The notes: generated by a model not told the origin, from the letters alone. A stretch of 64,000 nucleotides of DNA from Caulobacter radicis (GCF_003094615.1 NZ_QDKO01000030.1:92541-156540); one strand, 5' to 3'; positions 15,156 to 23,330 are shown, counted from the stretch's first letter. Program-made: numbers and translations.

Positions 15156-15713
15156 TCAGAACCCGGCGCCGACCTTGGCCAGTTGCTCGGCCATCTGCTT
15201 CAGGCGCTTGTCGAGCTCGGCCATGGTGCGGTTCAGCGCGCCCTCGTCGTCGCGCCAGACCTGAAGGGTGCGGGCCCAGACGGCGGTCATGGCCGCCAGC
15301 CGCACGGGCGTGGCCTCGATCCCGGCGGCTTCCAGGATCGCGCGGGCGGTCTTGGGAAAGCGGACGGCGGCGCGGGGCAGGCCTTCCGACTTGGAGATGG
15401 CGATCAGGGCGTGGCGGTGCGGCTCCATGGCCTCGACCCGGGCCATGGCGGCGTCGAACAGGCGGTCGTGGGCGGCCGCGCCCTCGCCGGCGTCGGCGTT
15501 CAGGGCGGCCTGGTCGAAGCGGCGCGACAGGTGGGCCAGAACCTTGGCCTTGCTGTCGGCCTTCACATAGAGCTCGGCGAACGGCGCGCCGGCCGCGATC
15601 GCGATGTCGCGCAGGGCGATCTGCGGCCAGGGACGGTCGGCGGCCAGGGAAAGCGCGGCGGCCGCCGCGCGGTCGAGCAGGTCTTCGGCGGGCGTGGTCA
15701 TGGTCAAAGACAT
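15156..15713 (-). CDS. TetR-like helix-turn-helix protein (possibly COQ9-like)
   Basis: 185 residues. The N-terminal helices contain W-P-Q-I-A-L-R-D-I-A-I-A-A-G-A-P-F-A-E-L-Y-V, the usual TetR recognition helix layout, although the first turn is short and the recognition helix lacks the common S-x-x-x-x-Y-x-H-F ending. The rest is helical (L-A-A-M-T-A-V-W-A-R-T-L-Q-V-W). COQ9-type proteins share the fold, so a lipid-binding rather than DNA-binding role cannot be excluded. Divergent from the DUF6881-like gene, 69 bp away. ATG at 15701 is an alternative start. Confidence 0.65.
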   Translation of the reverse strand: MSLTMTTPAEDLLDRAAAAALSLAADRPWPQIALRDIAIAAGAPFAELYVKADSKAKVLAHLSRRFDQAALNADAGEGAAAHDRLFDAAMARVEAMEPHRHALIAISKSEGLPRAAVRFPKTARAILEAAGIEATPVRLAAMTAVWARTLQVWRDDEGALNRTMAELDKRLKQMAEQLAKVGAGF

Positions 15714-15782
15714 GGCCGTGCGGACCCCGGCTGGCAAGGTCGGCGCTTGCCTCGCGGCCGCAGTTCGGGGAAAGGGGCGCCC

Positions 15783-16106
15783 ATGAGCCTTTCCTATTTC
15801 CGCTGCGACTGGGCCCACGAGAGCGCCGAGGAGCCCGTTTCGATCTTCTACGAGGTCGACGACGAGGGCCGGGTGCTGCGCCTGATCGATGTTTTCCGAG
15901 ACGGCAGCCGCGAGCGCGACGCCGTCGCCAACTATGTCGGGCGCGAGCACGAACTGCCTGGCGAGGCCAGCCTGTCGGAAGACGACTTCCACGACTCGGT
16001 CGAGGCCCTGCTCGACGATGAAGACGTCGTCGAGGGCGAGGATCGCCTTTCGCTGACCCCCGTGGAGGCCTCGGTGTTCGAGGCGGCCTGGCGCCTGGAC
16101 GCCTGA
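15783..16106 (+). CDS. DUF6881-like acidic protein, 107 aa
   Basis: Starts M-S-L-S-Y-F-R-C-D-W-A-H-E-S-A-E-E-P-V-S-I-F-Y-E-V-D-D-E-G-R, the pattern I associate with DUF6881 proteins, which often occur as small immunity-like or hypothetical proteins. Very acidic in the second half (D-D-E-D-V-V-E-G-E-D). Cytosolic by appearance. No operon partner. Function unknown. Confidence 0.6.
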   Translation: MSLSYFRCDWAHESAEEPVSIFYEVDDEGRVLRLIDVFRDGSRERDAVANYVGREHELPGEASLSEDDFHDSVEALLDDEDVVEGEDRLSLTPVEASVFEAAWRLDA

Positions 16107-16118
16107 GGGAGGGCGAAA

Positions 16119-16204
16119 CCTCGCCCTTCGACAGGCTCAGGGTGAGGTTTGTGGCTGCCCGGCCTTTGCAATGGTCCTCATCCTGAGCTTGTCGAAGGAC
16201 GAGG
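16119..16204. repeat. REP-like inverted repeat (CTTCGACAGGCTCAG type)
   Basis: Two 29-base arms, 16119-16147 and 16176-16204, are near-perfect inverted copies carrying CCCTTCGACAGGCTCAGG. A second member with an interrupted right arm lies at 37303-37420. This kind of element is widespread between genes in alphaproteobacteria. It lies between convergent genes here and may terminate both. Confidence 0.8.
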
Positions 16205-16218
16205 ACCTCGCGCCGGCT

Positions 16219-16518
16219 CTAGCCCAGCAGCCACCTCAAGCTAGCCGCGGCGACGATGCCGATCGGCACGACCGCCAGCATGGGCAGGCGCAGGGCCGCC
16301 AGGAAGGTGATCGCCAGCGCCAGCAGGTCGGCCGGGCGGGGCGAGACGAAGTGCGGGGCGATCACCGCGATCAGCACGCAGCCGGGCGCGGCCTCCATCA
16401 CCGCCGTGGCGCGCGGGCCCAGCGTGCGGTTCCTCAGCACCAGATAGCCGCCGATGCGGGTCAGGTAGGTGACGGCGGCCATGGCCAGGATGGTCGCCAG
16501 GACGGGCAGCGAGATCAT
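16219..16518 (-). CDS. azlD: AzlD-type branched-chain amino acid exporter subunit
   Basis: 99 residues with three to four hydrophobic segments and the family start: T-Y-L-T-R-I-G-G-Y near residue 17, then P-G-C-V-L-I-A-V-I-A-P and D-L-L-A-L-A-I-T-F-L-A-A-L-R. It is the small partner of AzlC, and the two together export branched-chain amino acids in characterised systems. ATG overlaps the azlC stop by 4 bp, so they are co-translated. Confidence 0.85.
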   Translation of the reverse strand: MISLPVLATILAMAAVTYLTRIGGYLVLRNRTLGPRATAVMEAAPGCVLIAVIAPHFVSPRPADLLALAITFLAALRLPMLAVVPIGIVAAASLRWLLG

Positions 16519-17276
16519 GCGGCGGCTCCCGTCTTGCGCGGGGCGGCCCACAGCCAGGCCGTGGCCAGGCCCGCGATCGCGCCGGCCGCCACCGTCCAGG
16601 CTCCCGGCGCCAGCAGGTGGCCGGTCGCGGCGACGGCCAGGCTGACCAGCCACGGCCGCGCTGCGCGCAAGCCGGTCCACATGCCGCGCAGCAGCACCAG
16701 GAAGATGGCCGGGAAGGCCATGTCGAAGCCCAGGGTCTCGACATTGCCCAGCACCGGCCCGACCAGGGCGCCCAGGGTCGTGAAGGCGATCCAGGCCAGC
16801 CACATCGGCAGGGCCACGCCCATGTAGTGCGCCAGGCTGAAGGTCCCGCGAGCGCGGGCGTCGGCCAGGGCCATGGCCCAGCTCTCGTCGCACATCAGGA
16901 ACAGGGCCGGCAGCACCCGCCGCTTGGGCAGGGCCTTGAGGAACGGCGCCAGGGCCGCGCCCATCAAGAGGTGGCGGCTGTTGACCATCAGGGTCACGGC
17001 GGTGATCAGGGCCAGGTGCGGCGGCGAGGTCCACAGGCCGATGGCCGCGAACTCCGACCCGCCGGCGAAGTTGAGGCCCGTCATCAGCGGGGTCTCGAGC
17101 GCCGACAATCCCTTCTGGCCGGCCTGGGCGCCCAGCACCAGGGCGAACGGGACGAAGCCGGCCGTCACCGGCAGCGAGGCGACCAGGCCCCGCATGAATT
17201 CGGGCCTGGATCTGGAACGCAGTTCGGAAGGCCGCTCGCCAGGCATGGCGGCGGGAGCGCAGGTTTCGATTGTCAT
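16515..17276 (-). CDS. azlC: AzlC-type branched-chain amino acid exporter subunit
   Basis: 253 residues. Typical AzlC segments: F-M-R-G-L-V-A-S-L-P-V-T-A-G-F-V-P-F-A-L-V-L-G, T-G-L-N-F-A-G-G-S-E-F-A-A, V-N-S-R-H-L-L-M-G-A-A-L-A, and C-D-E-S-W-A-M-A. The initial 35 residues before the first helix are polar. An upstream extension is open but unlikely. Forms the exporter with AzlD and is divergent from an Lrp/AsnC regulator, the same arrangement as azlB-azlCD, which suggests control by that regulator in response to branched-chain amino acids. Confidence 0.88.
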   Translation of the reverse strand: MTIETCAPAAMPGERPSELRSRSRPEFMRGLVASLPVTAGFVPFALVLGAQAGQKGLSALETPLMTGLNFAGGSEFAAIGLWTSPPHLALITAVTLMVNSRHLLMGAALAPFLKALPKRRVLPALFLMCDESWAMALADARARGTFSLAHYMGVALPMWLAWIAFTTLGALVGPVLGNVETLGFDMAFPAIFLVLLRGMWTGLRAARPWLVSLAVAATGHLLAPGAWTVAAGAIAGLATAWLWAAPRKTGAAA

Positions 17277-17416
17277 GGCGACCGGGGGAGGAGCGGTTGC
17301 GGGAAGGATTGGCAGCCTAGCGCAAAGCCCGCGCAATCGGGTTGCGATCATGCTCCCATATGATCGATGATTGGCATCCAAGCGAAGCTGATCGCCAGAT
17401 ATTGGTTCTCGATTCC

Positions 17417-17875
17417 ATGAAGCTCGACGATATCGACCGCCGCATCCTGCGCGAACTGCAGAAGGACGGCCGCATCCAGAACGCCGAGCTGGCCAAGCGC
17501 GTGGGCCTGTCGCCCTCGCCGTGCCTGCGCCGGGTGCGGATCCTGGAGGAGACGGGGGTCATCGCCCGCTACGTGGCGGTGGTCGACGCGGCCAAGGTCG
17601 GCCGGGGCCAGACCTTCTTCACCCGCATCTGGCTGAATTCGCAGCACGAGGACGCCGTCGACCACTTCGTGGCCGAGATCAACAAGATGCCCGAGGTGGT
17701 CGAGTGCTACGTCATGCTCGGCGATTGCGACATGCTGCTGCGCGTGGTCGCCGCCGACATCGCCGCCTATCGCCGCTTCCAGGCCGATCACCTCAGCCGC
17801 ATCCGGGGCGTGCTGAACGTCAAGACCGACATCCCGGCCCAGACCGTGAAGCAGACCTTCGCGGTGCCGCTGTAG
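17417..17875 (+). CDS. Lrp/AsnC-family transcriptional regulator
   Basis: 152 residues: N-terminal helix-turn-helix (L-D-D-I-D-R-R-I-L-R-E-L-Q-K-D-G-R, L-A-K-R-V-G-L-S-P-S-P-C-L-R-R-V) and a C-terminal RAM/AsnC ligand domain (V-V-E-C-Y-V-M-L-G-D-C-D-M-L-L-R-V). The conserved G-D-x-D in the ligand domain is intact. Divergent from azlCD with 140 bp between starts, so it probably regulates that operon and itself. I placed the start at ATG 17417 from the family's expected N-terminus. Confidence 0.88.
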   Translation: MKLDDIDRRILRELQKDGRIQNAELAKRVGLSPSPCLRRVRILEETGVIARYVAVVDAAKVGRGQTFFTRIWLNSQHEDAVDHFVAEINKMPEVVECYVMLGDCDMLLRVVAADIAAYRRFQADHLSRIRGVLNVKTDIPAQTVKQTFAVPL

Positions 17876-17879
17876 AGTT

Positions 17880-18044
17880 TCACCTTCTCCCATAGGGAGA
17901 AGGAGGGGCCCGCGCCGTCAGGCGTGGGAGGATGAGGGGTTACGCCTTCAACCGGCGTGCCGGCACGCCGTCGTGCGCCGTCACCCCTCACCCTCCCGTC
18001 GCGATGCGACGGGCCCCTCCCTCTCCCCTCCGGGAGAGGGGGCG
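17880..18044. repeat. intergenic inverted repeat (CTCTCCC/GGGAGAG type)
   Basis: A left half with TTCTCCC-ATA-GGGAGAA and GGATGAGGGGT is mirrored by a right half with ACCCCTCACCCTCCC, GTCGC-gat-GCGAC and CTCTCCC-CTC-CGGGAGAG. It separates the convergent Lrp-type gene and the Old Yellow Enzyme gene and may act as a bidirectional terminator. Confidence 0.7.
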
Positions 18045-19169
18045 CTACTCCGCCGCCGCAGCCAGTTCCGTGGCCGGACGGTACTTCTCCAGCCAGTGGG
18101 CGTAGGGCGCCGGCAGGGTGGCCCAGGTGGGGCGCTCGACCCCCAGTTCCTGGGCCAGCTCGTAGGGGTAGTGCGGGTTGGCCAGGTGGGCGCGGCCGAT
18201 CATCACCAGGTCCATCTGCTCGCTGGCGACCAGGCTTTCGGCCAGCTTCGGCGCGTCCAGGCCCCAGGACGAGGCGACCGGCAGGCCGGCTTCCTCGCGC
18301 ACGCGCTTGGCGATGGGGCCCAGGAACGGCGTGCCCCACGGGATGCTGGTGTTGGGGATCGTGAAGCCGACGCTGACGTTCAGCAGGTCCAGGCCGCCGG
18401 CCTTCATGCGGCGGGTCAGGTCGATCGACTCGGCCAGGGTCTGCTCGTCGTGGCCGTCATATTCCAGCACGCCGAAGCGAGCGGTCAGGGGCAGGTTCTC
18501 GGGCCATTCGGCGCGGACGGCCGCCAGGGTCTCTTCCATGAACCGGCCGCGCGCCAGGGCGTCGCCGCCATACTGGTCGGTGCGGTGGTTGGAGTGATGC
18601 GAGAAGAAGCTCTGGGCCAGGTAGCCGTGGGCGAAGTGCAGCTCCAGCCACTCGAAGCCGGCCTCGCGGGCGCGGCGGGCGGCGGCGGCGAAGTCGGCCT
18701 TCACTCGCTCGATGTCGGCCAGGGTCATCTCGCGCGGAACCTTGGACAGGCCCTGCCCATAAGCGATCGCCGACGGGGCGATGGTTTCCCAGCCGCGTGG
18801 GTCGCCGTCGGCGATATGGTCGTCGCCTTCCCAGGGGCGGTTGGCGCTGGCCTTGCGGCCGGCGTGGGCGATCTGGATGCCGGGAACGGCGCCGGCGGCC
18901 TTGATCGCCGCGGCGATCCTGGCCAGGCCTTCAGCCTGCTCGTCGGTCCAGATGCCGGTGCAGCCGGGGCTGATGCGGCCTTCGGGCGAGACGGCCGTGG
19001 CCTCGACGATCACCAGGCCCGCGCCGCCGCGCGCCAGGCCGGCGTAGTGCGGCAGGTGCCAGTCGGTCGTGACGCCGTCCTCGGCGCTGTATTGGCACAT
19101 CGGCGGGATGGCGATGCGGTTGCGCAGGGTGGCGTCCTTCAGGCGGAAGGGCGTGAACAGGGCGGACAT
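18045..19169 (-). CDS. NADH:flavin oxidoreductase, Old Yellow Enzyme (YqjM/thermophilic-like class)
   Basis: 374 residues. FMN TIM-barrel features: L-R-N-R-I-A-I-P-P-M-C-Q-Y (Cys in the position that tunes the flavin in YqjM-type enzymes), Q-I-A-H-A-G-R-K-A, the H-F-A-H-G-Y-L-A-Q-S-F-F-S-H-H-S-N motif with N-H-R-T-D-x-Y-G-G, and M-I-G-R-A-H-L-A-N-P-H near the end. These enzymes reduce activated C=C bonds with NAD(P)H; the natural substrate is usually unknown. Upstream 19170-19310 is a promoter-sized gap. Confidence 0.9.
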   Translation of the reverse strand: MSALFTPFRLKDATLRNRIAIPPMCQYSAEDGVTTDWHLPHYAGLARGGAGLVIVEATAVSPEGRISPGCTGIWTDEQAEGLARIAAAIKAAGAVPGIQIAHAGRKASANRPWEGDDHIADGDPRGWETIAPSAIAYGQGLSKVPREMTLADIERVKADFAAAARRAREAGFEWLELHFAHGYLAQSFFSHHSNHRTDQYGGDALARGRFMEETLAAVRAEWPENLPLTARFGVLEYDGHDEQTLAESIDLTRRMKAGGLDLLNVSVGFTIPNTSIPWGTPFLGPIAKRVREEAGLPVASSWGLDAPKLAESLVASEQMDLVMIGRAHLANPHYPYELAQELGVERPTWATLPAPYAHWLEKYRPATELAAAAE

Positions 19170-19310
19170 GAAGGCGGGCTCTTTCGGGGAGGAAAGGGAA
19201 TGGAGGCGGCAGAGGTGTAGGTCCGCCCCCCGCGTCTCAAGTGCCGTTCGGGCGCAAGACCTGTGCCCTGGAGGCACAATGCCCGTTATCCGAGCGGTTC
19301 TGGCGTGCGC

Positions 19311-19892
19311 TCAGGCCGGCGGTCCGTAGCGGTTCGCGTCCGGCTTGCCGTCCCTGCACAGCAGGAAGACCAGCAGGCCCAGCGACGCCAGATAGGCCAG
19401 GTTGTTGGCGAACAGCGGCAGGAACAGGCCCATGGCGCTTTCGTCGCCGGCCATCAGTCGCTGGAACAGCGAGGGAAACAGCGCCAGCCCGATCCCCAGG
19501 AACACCACCGGCGGCAGGCCCCACAGGCCCGAGCGGCCGGTGTCGTGCAGGCGGCGAGCGACGGCGGCGGCCAGCAGCAGCGCGATGACGGGCACGGCCA
19601 CGCGCAGGCCCAGGAACATCGGGGCCATGTCGGGCATCAGTTCGGGCGAGGGCTCGTGGATGGTGACCGACACGCTGCCGCCCGAGCGGGTGATGGTCGC
19701 CTTGTCGGGATGGGCCTCGGCATAGGCGATCGTCTTCTGGAAGCTGCCGGCGAAGCCGACGCCGAAGCTCAGGAACATGGCGACGAAGGCCGCGCCCACG
19801 ATGACCAGCGCATAGGGCCAGAAGCGCTCGCGCGGGTCGCGTCCGGAGAAGCGGGCCAGGTTGGCGAACCCGTGGCGGATCGAGGCGAGCAT
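19311..19892 (-). CDS. DUF805 membrane protein
   Basis: 193 residues. F-S-G-R-D-P-R-E-R-F-W near the N-terminus and the motif V-A-R-R-L-H-D-T-G-R-S-G-L-W before the last helices define DUF805 (YhaH-type). There are about four membrane helices plus a soluble insertion at about 55-85 containing T-I-T-R-S-G-G-S-V-S-V. Function unknown in the family. Confidence 0.82.
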   Translation of the reverse strand: MLASIRHGFANLARFSGRDPRERFWPYALVIVGAAFVAMFLSFGVGFAGSFQKTIAYAEAHPDKATITRSGGSVSVTIHEPSPELMPDMAPMFLGLRVAVPVIALLLAAAVARRLHDTGRSGLWGLPPVVFLGIGLALFPSLFQRLMAGDESAMGLFLPLFANNLAYLASLGLLVFLLCRDGKPDANRYGPPA

Positions 19893-19999
19893 GGACGCGC
19901 TCCAGTAAAGCTTGCCATCCAGCCTTAGGGGCGTCCGCCGCCGCTAGGCAAGCGGGTTGGGCGTCGCGTTCCAGCGCGACCGCGCCGCCATGGGCCCAA

Positions 20000-20032
20000 G
20001 AAAAAAGGCGGCTCCCTCGCGGGGGCCGCCTT
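20000..20032 (-). terminator. intrinsic terminator of cobS
   Basis: Leftward, a GC-rich stem (AAGGCGGC paired with GCCGCCTT) is followed by six T. It begins 27 bp past the cobS stop. A short T run on the other side could make it weakly bidirectional. Confidence 0.85.
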
Positions 20033-20058
20033 CGTCTTTTCCTGGGCGCGGTTCGGCC

Positions 20059-21066
20059 TTACGCCACCTTCACCCGGGCGGCGCTTTCGGGCAGGTCCTG
20101 GCCGAAGGCGCGCTGGTAGAACTCGGCGACGGTCGGGCGTTCCAGTTCGTCGCACTTGTTGAGGAAGGTCAGGCGGAAGGCCAGGCCGATGTCGCCGTCG
20201 AAGATCTCGGCGTTCTGGGCCCAGGTGATCACCGTACGCGGGCTCATGACGGTCGAGATGTCGCCGTTCATGAAGGCGTTGCGGGTCATGTCGGCCACGC
20301 GGACCATGGCCGCCAGGGTGCGCTTGCCCTCGGCGGTGTCGTAATGCGGGTTCTTGGCCAGCACGATGGCCGCCTCGACGTCGTGCTCGAGGTAGTTCAG
20401 CGTGGTGACGATCGACCAGCGGTCCATCTGGCCTTGGTTGATCTGCTGGGTGCCGTGATAGAGCCCCGTGGTGTCGCCCAGGCCGATCGTGTTGGTCGTC
20501 GAGAACAGGCGGAAATACGGGTTGGCGCGGATGACCCGGTTCTGGTCGAGCAGGGTCAGCTTGCCGCCGGCCTCCAGCACGCGCTGGATGACGAACATCA
20601 CGTCCGGACGGCCCGCGTCGTATTCGTCGAACACCAGGGCGATCGGGCGTTGCAGCGACCAGGGAAGGATCCCTTCGCGGAACTCGGTGACCTGCTTGCC
20701 GTCCTTCAGGACGATGGCGTCCTTGCCGACGAGGTCGATGCGCGAGACGTGGCTGTCGAGGTTCACGCGCACCAGCGGCCAGTTCAGGCGCGCGGCGATC
20801 TGCTCGATGTGGGTCGACTTGCCGGTGCCGTGATAGCCCTGGACCATCACCCGGCGGTCCTTGGCGAAGCCGGCGCAGATGGCCTTGGTCGTCTGCGGGT
20901 CGAAGCGATAGGCGCTGTCGATCTCCGGCACGTGGCTGTCGCGGTGCGAGAAGGCCGGGACCTTCATGTCGCTGTCGACGCCGAACGCGTCGCGAAGCGT
21001 CACCCACTTGTCCGGGACCAGGGTGATCAGGGGATCGGCGGCGTGGCTGTCGGTCAGTTCGGGCAT
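20059..21066 (-). CDS. cobS: CobS-type AAA+ ATPase (cobaltochelatase subunit)
   Basis: 335 residues, the family's length. Walker A is GYHGTGKS (77-84), Walker B L-V-F-D-E-Y-D (144-150), sensor-type S-T-T-N-T-I-G-L-G-D. The N-terminal segment with F-S-H-R-D-S-H-V-P is typical of CobS. With CobN and CobT it inserts cobalt into hydrogenobyrinate diamide in aerobic B12 synthesis. CobT, the usual neighbour, is not in this window, and cobS here is followed by a strong terminator. It may pair with a distant cobT, or work as a general MoxR-like chaperone. Confidence 0.85.
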   Translation of the reverse strand: MPELTDSHAADPLITLVPDKWVTLRDAFGVDSDMKVPAFSHRDSHVPEIDSAYRFDPQTTKAICAGFAKDRRVMVQGYHGTGKSTHIEQIAARLNWPLVRVNLDSHVSRIDLVGKDAIVLKDGKQVTEFREGILPWSLQRPIALVFDEYDAGRPDVMFVIQRVLEAGGKLTLLDQNRVIRANPYFRLFSTTNTIGLGDTTGLYHGTQQINQGQMDRWSIVTTLNYLEHDVEAAIVLAKNPHYDTAEGKRTLAAMVRVADMTRNAFMNGDISTVMSPRTVITWAQNAEIFDGDIGLAFRLTFLNKCDELERPTVAEFYQRAFGQDLPESAARVKVA

Positions 21067-21118
21067 GTTTTTCGATTAGCGCTCCACCCCAGGGAGGGGA
21101 AGGGGGAATTGCAAGAAG

Positions 21119-21250
21119 ATGCTCCCCCTGAAGGGGGAGCTGTCGCGAAGCGACCGAGGGGGAAGTTGCTGCGAGGCTGGCCAGCGCTACGGCTGCGGAA
21201 ACCCTTCCCCCTCCGGCCCTTCGGGCCACCTCCCCCTTCAGGGGGAGGAT
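21119..21250. repeat. REP-like hairpin pair
   Basis: Two half-units in inverted orientation. The left has inner stem GTCGC-gaa-GCGAC near 21140, the right GGCCC-ttc-GGGCC near 21218. Both have the outer hairpin CCCCCTGAAGGGGG or its mirror. Located between cobS and the RcnB-like gene, both leftward. Confidence 0.78.
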
Positions 21251-21265
21251 CCTGGCGCATGCGAA

Positions 21266-21292
21266 AAGGGCGGCGGATTGCTCCGCCGCCCT
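21266..21292 (-). terminator. hairpin downstream of the RcnB-like gene
   Basis: A 12-bp stem, AAGGGCGGCGGA with TCCGCCGCCCTT, and a four-base loop lies 24 bp after the stop codon. Leftward it is followed by only a short T run, so it is a plausible but not classic terminator. Confidence 0.7.
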
Positions 21293-21315
21293 TCGTCTTG
21301 AGGATCCGAAGGTCC

Positions 21316-21687
21316 CTAGTTGTTGGCGATGATCACCGAGGCGATGATGCCGGTGGCGATGGCCGCCAGGACGTACTGGTCGTTCACACGCTGCCAGCGG
21401 TAGCCGCGGGGCGGCTGGCGCAGGCCGTGACGGCGGTAGTCCTTCACGTAGTAGCTGTCGGCGCGATAGCGGGCGTCGAGGCGTTGGCCCTTGGCCCAGC
21501 GGCGATACTCGCGACGGTCCTGCTTGCGCTCGTAGCGCGCCTGGTCCTTGCGGCCCTTCTCGTAGGCGCGCTGCTGTTCATAGCGGTCGTGACGGTCGTC
21601 GTGGCGGGGCTGGGCCATGGCCGTCCCCGACAGGGCGGTCCCGGCCAGCAGCGAGGCGGCGACGGCGGTGATGATGAGACGTTTCAT
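21316..21687 (-). CDS. RcnB-like periplasmic protein
   Basis: 123 residues. The signal peptide is MKRLIITAVAASLLAGTALS. The mature part is rich in H, D, R, Y and K (H-D-D-R-H-D-R-Y-E-Q-Q-R), then D-S-Y-Y-V-K-D-Y-R-R-H-G-L-R-Q-P-P-R-G-Y-R-W-Q-R-V-N-D-Q-Y-V-L, the C-terminal block of RcnB-family proteins. It ends in a hydrophobic helix (A-I-A-T-G-I-I-A-S-V-I-I-A-N-N). RcnB of E. coli is needed for nickel/cobalt homeostasis. Here the acidic-histidine stretch suggests metal binding, but this is inference. Confidence 0.8.
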   Translation of the reverse strand: MKRLIITAVAASLLAGTALSGTAMAQPRHDDRHDRYEQQRAYEKGRKDQARYERKQDRREYRRWAKGQRLDARYRADSYYVKDYRRHGLRQPPRGYRWQRVNDQYVLAAIATGIIASVIIANN

Positions 21688-21849
21688 GACAAGTCCTTTC
21701 CCTTCGATGCCTCCACCTTAGTGAGGTCGATTTGGACTGGTGATGAACGAAGCAACTCAGGAACGGTTCATGTTTCTTTCATGAAACATTGTAGCTATAC
21801 ACGACGAATACCGGTTGCGGCCGATCTGCTTTTCGCGCGTTGAGGGTGC

Positions 21850-22584
21850 ATGCCGCTCAAGCTCCGCCTCGATCCCCGCCGCAACCTGCCCCTGCTGCTG
21901 AAGGCGGCAAGGCGCGAAGTCGCCGCCACGGCCGCCCTGCTGGTGGCGGGCCTTGGCCTGCTGGCCTTCCTGAACATCGCCGACGAGGTGGCCGAGGGCG
22001 ACACCCGCGCGCTCGACTTCCAGATCCTGCAGGCGCTGCGCGTGCCGGGCCAGCCGCACCAGCTGATCGGTCCGGAATGGCTGCACACGGCGGCCGCCGA
22101 TGTCACCGCCCTGGGCTCGGTGACGGTGCTGACCCTGCTGGTGCTGCTGGCCCTGGCGATCTGCGCCAGCCTGCGCCGCTGGGCCGAGGCGCTGGTGGTC
22201 GTCGTGGGCGCGGTCGGCGGCGTCAGCATCAGCCAGGGGCTCAAGCACCTTTTCCTGCGCGAGCGCCCGGACCTGATCTATCGCGCCGTCGAGGCGGCCA
22301 ATCCCAGCTTTCCGTCCGGCCACGCCATGCTGTCGGCGGTGGTGTTCCTGACCCTGGGGACCCTGGCGGCGCGCTTCGCGCCTCGGCGCCGGGTCAAGGC
22401 CCTGGCCCTGGCGGCGGCGGTGTTCTTCTCGGTGCTGGTGGGGCTAAGCCGCGTCTATCTCGGCGTGCACTGGGCCAGCGACGTGCTGGCCGGCTGGTGT
22501 GTCGGCGCGGCCTGGGCGATGGCCTGCTGGCTGGCCGCCTGGGGCTGGGCGCGATATTTCCGCTCGCCGCTGGCGGAGACCTGA
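21850..22584 (+). CDS. PAP2-family membrane phosphatase
   Basis: 244 residues with about five to six membrane helices and all three lipid-phosphatase motifs: K132-x6-R139-P140, P-S-G-H (155-158), and S-R-V-Y-L-G-V-H-W-A-S-D (200-211; His207 and Asp211 catalytic). Family members remove phosphate from undecaprenyl diphosphate, phosphatidic acid or phosphatidylglycerol phosphate. Which one cannot be told. The 160-bp AT-rich region upstream, shared with the divergent RcnB-like gene, likely holds both promoters. Confidence 0.9.
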   Translation: MPLKLRLDPRRNLPLLLKAARREVAATAALLVAGLGLLAFLNIADEVAEGDTRALDFQILQALRVPGQPHQLIGPEWLHTAAADVTALGSVTVLTLLVLLALAICASLRRWAEALVVVVGAVGGVSISQGLKHLFLRERPDLIYRAVEAANPSFPSGHAMLSAVVFLTLGTLAARFAPRRRVKALALAAAVFFSVLVGLSRVYLGVHWASDVLAGWCVGAAWAMACWLAAWGWARYFRSPLAET

Positions 22585-22587
22585 GAC

Positions 22588-22722
22588 CCTCCCCCTGATG
22601 GGGGAGGTTGCCCGAAAGGTCGGAGGGGGAAGTTCCTGCTGACGTCGAGGAGGTTGCTGGCTAACAGACCACATCCCCCTCCGTCGGCTTCGCCGACACC
22701 TCCCCCTTCAGGGGGAGGATTG
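22588..22722. repeat. REP-like hairpin pair overlapping a gene end
   Basis: Left half-unit with an imperfect inner stem (TTGCCC-gaa-AGGTCG) near 22605 and right half-unit with GTCGGC-ttc-GCCGAC near 22685. The right outer hairpin overlaps the 3' end of the SRPBCC gene and supplies its last codons and stop. Confidence 0.78.
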
Positions 22723-23124
22723 TTCCAGCCTGGCTTTCAATGTTTCCAGGTCGCGGGTCACGGCGGCGGCGTCGCGGTCGAAGGCGGCGTCGTCCATGTC
22801 GGGCAGGCGAAAGAGGGTGAGCGTCACCTCGGCGCCGTCGCCATTGGCCACGACGCGCAGGGGCACCGAGATCTCGGTTCCGTCCGGCAAGGTCACCCAG
22901 TGGTCGAGGACGCCGAAGGGATTGGCAGGCGAGAAACGCACGCGGGCCTCGCCGACGGGGGTGTCGGCGATCCAGACGCCGTCTTCGTCGGAAGCCCGGC
23001 GCAGGCCGTCGCCGATGCCGGCGGCCCAGTCGGCCATGGTCTCCGGATCGGCCGCATAAGCATAGACGACGTCGGCTGGGCGCGCGACGCCGATGGTGAT
23101 CGGACGGCAGGGATGCAGGGTCAT
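22708..23124 (-). CDS. SRPBCC-family protein
   Basis: 138 residues. The sequence has the START/Bet v1-like pattern: I-T-I-G-V-A-R-P-A-D-V-V-Y-A-Y-A-A-D-P-E-T-M-A-D-W, later beta strands, and a long C-terminal helix (D-L-E-T-L-K-A-R-L-E). Such proteins bind small hydrophobic ligands. The final codons and stop lie within the REP-like element at 22588-22722, so its insertion may have changed the C-terminus. I chose ATG 23124. An upstream ATG at 23172 is possible but adds non-family residues. Confidence 0.72.
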   Translation of the reverse strand: MTLHPCRPITIGVARPADVVYAYAADPETMADWAAGIGDGLRRASDEDGVWIADTPVGEARVRFSPANPFGVLDHWVTLPDGTEISVPLRVVANGDGAEVTLTLFRLPDMDDAAFDRDAAAVTRDLETLKARLEQSSP

Positions 23125-23192
23125 GCGAGCGGCCTCGTCATCGGCGGAGCGCGCCGCCGTCGGGCCGTCCACGCAGGATCAGGCGCGCAGGA

Positions 23193-23330
23193 TCAGAAGA
23201 GGACGGTGGCCAGGGCGATGAGGCCGGCCCAGAGCGCGATGCTGGCGCCGACGACGGCCACGCGGCTCCAACGAACTCGGCGACGCGGCGACGCGCTGTC
23301 GTGGCGCGCGCCCATGCTGAGATAGGCCAT
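23193..23330 (-). CDS. 45-residue single-pass membrane protein (hypothetical)
   Basis: A polar, arginine-rich N-terminus (R-R-R-V-R-W-S-R) precedes one hydrophobic helix (V-A-V-V-G-A-S-I-A-L-W-A-G-L-I-A-L-A-T-V-L-F) at the very C-terminus. A GGGGGAGGA ribosome site sits just upstream of the ATG. The in-frame extension upstream has no signal-like feature. Tail-anchored topology with N-terminus inside is likely. Function unknown. Confidence 0.6.
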   Translation of the reverse strand: MAYLSMGARHDSASPRRRVRWSRVAVVGASIALWAGLIALATVLF

